The notes under the pieces: model-generated
Databases searched by the model: none
Seen by the model: the letters and a program-made list of their open reading frames with translations, nothing else
Told to the model about the DNA's origin: nothing
Source of the DNA: JANPCX01 sp046049865
GTDB lineage: Bacteria; Pseudomonadota; Gammaproteobacteria; Burkholderiales; Burkholderiaceae_C
Assembly: GCA_046049865.1 (NCBI GenBank)
Contig: JBJOQO010000124.1
Coordinates: 1 to 5,314 of the forward strand
Length of the DNA: 5,314 nt
Direction: 5' to 3'
Part shown: positions 5,208 to 5,314 of the stretch, in pieces
How the letters are laid out: each line of letters opens with the position of its first letter
How positions within the stretch are numbered: position 1 is the stretch's first letter
Translations under genes and position numbers: made by a program

Positions 5208-5230
5208 ACTAGTCTAGACTTAATCTGACA
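5208..5230. repeat. Palindromic, IS-end-like sequence after the truncated transporter
   Basis: Directly after the stop codon comes AACTAGTCTAGACTTAATC, containing the perfect 10-bp palindrome AGTCTAGACT (5211-5220). Read on the other strand the segment begins TGTCAGATTAAG, a TG-initial, AT-richer sequence of the sort found at insertion-sequence ends. It coincides exactly with the point where transporter homology stops, so it may be the scar of an insertion or deletion. No matching second end is visible in the window. Confidence 0.3.
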
Positions 5231-5260
5231 TTTCAACATGAATGGCGAATCGACGCCAGA

Positions 5261-5265
5261 AAGGA
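5261..5265 (+). promoter_or_regulatory. Ribosome binding site deciding the start at 5273
   Basis: AAGGA at 5261-5265 lies 7 nt before ATG 5273 but only 1 nt before the in-frame ATG 5267, so 5273 is the preferred start of the last gene. The earlier ATG 5238 is in another frame and stops at 5274-5276. Confidence 0.6.
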
Positions 5266-5272
5266 AATGCAG

Positions 5273-5314
5273 ATGAACACGAGTCAAGAGAGCAAAGTGA
5301 TCAAGAACAAGCTG
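5273..5314 (+). CDS. Start of an unidentified gene, truncated by window edge
   Basis: ATG 5273 opens a frame of 14 codons (MNTSQESKVIKNKL) running off the window, with AAGGA seven bases upstream. The N terminus is polar and lysine-rich, with no signal peptide visible. It lies 65 nt after the stop of the secretion-transporter fragment on the same strand, so it may belong to the same type I secretion locus, for example as an exported protein or a membrane-fusion partner. Fourteen residues are too few to assign a family. Confidence 0.5.
   Translation, partial: MNTSQESKVIKNKL

Noticed and set aside
4798..5244. 10-bp direct repeat AACATGAATG at 4798-4807 and 5235-5244
   Set aside because: Short and flanking sequences are not alignable beyond it; most likely chance, though both copies precede gene starts.
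5238..5276. Short ORF starting ATG 5238 (MNGESTPERKCR)
   Set aside because: Only 12 codons, no Shine-Dalgarno sequence, and it ends inside the start of the better-supported gene at 5273.

Overview
The window reads as a high-GC chromosomal segment of a betaproteobacterium, most likely Burkholderiales/Comamonadaceae. This rests on the codon use, the DUF1800-DUF1501 pair and the style of the proteins. No rRNA or marker gene is present, so the placement is inference. All genes I accept lie on the + strand.

Region 1 (1-2397) holds the 3' part of a DUF1800 gene whose start lies off the window. It is translationally coupled (ATGA overlap) to a complete DUF1501 gene with a twin-arginine signal peptide. 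The two families commonly occur together, and DUF1501 belongs to the alkaline-phosphatase/sulfatase-like proteins. Here they probably form a secreted two-protein unit of unknown biochemistry.

Region 2 (2398-2797) carries no gene. It holds a 263-bp MITE-like palindromic element with perfect 25-bp terminal inverted repeats and two long internal hairpins. Its right end stops about 20 bp before the apparent promoter/operator of the next operon.

Region 3 (2798-3465) is a type II toxin-antitoxin operon: a ribbon-helix-helix antitoxin followed 20 nt later by a VapC-like PIN-domain RNase. A TATAACA-N8-TGTTATA inverted repeat in the leader is a good candidate for the autoregulatory operator.

Region 4 (3466-4448) contains a DUF1993 (DinB-like helical bundle) protein with a strong ribosome binding site and a convincing intrinsic terminator, then a 75-residue GTG-started protein I do not recognise.

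Region 5 (4449-5314) has a 405-nt intergenic stretch with a possible terminator, a run of eight G and a 9-bp inverted repeat. It leads to a short ORF encoding only the N-terminal C39-peptidase-like domain of a type I secretion ABC transporter. That ORF stops before the domain is complete, right after the PALAFMN motif. A palindromic, IS-end-like sequence follows, then a new gene start that runs off the window. This truncated secretion-transporter domain and the nested palindromic element are the two most unusual items. I found no CRISPR array, tRNA or rRNA.
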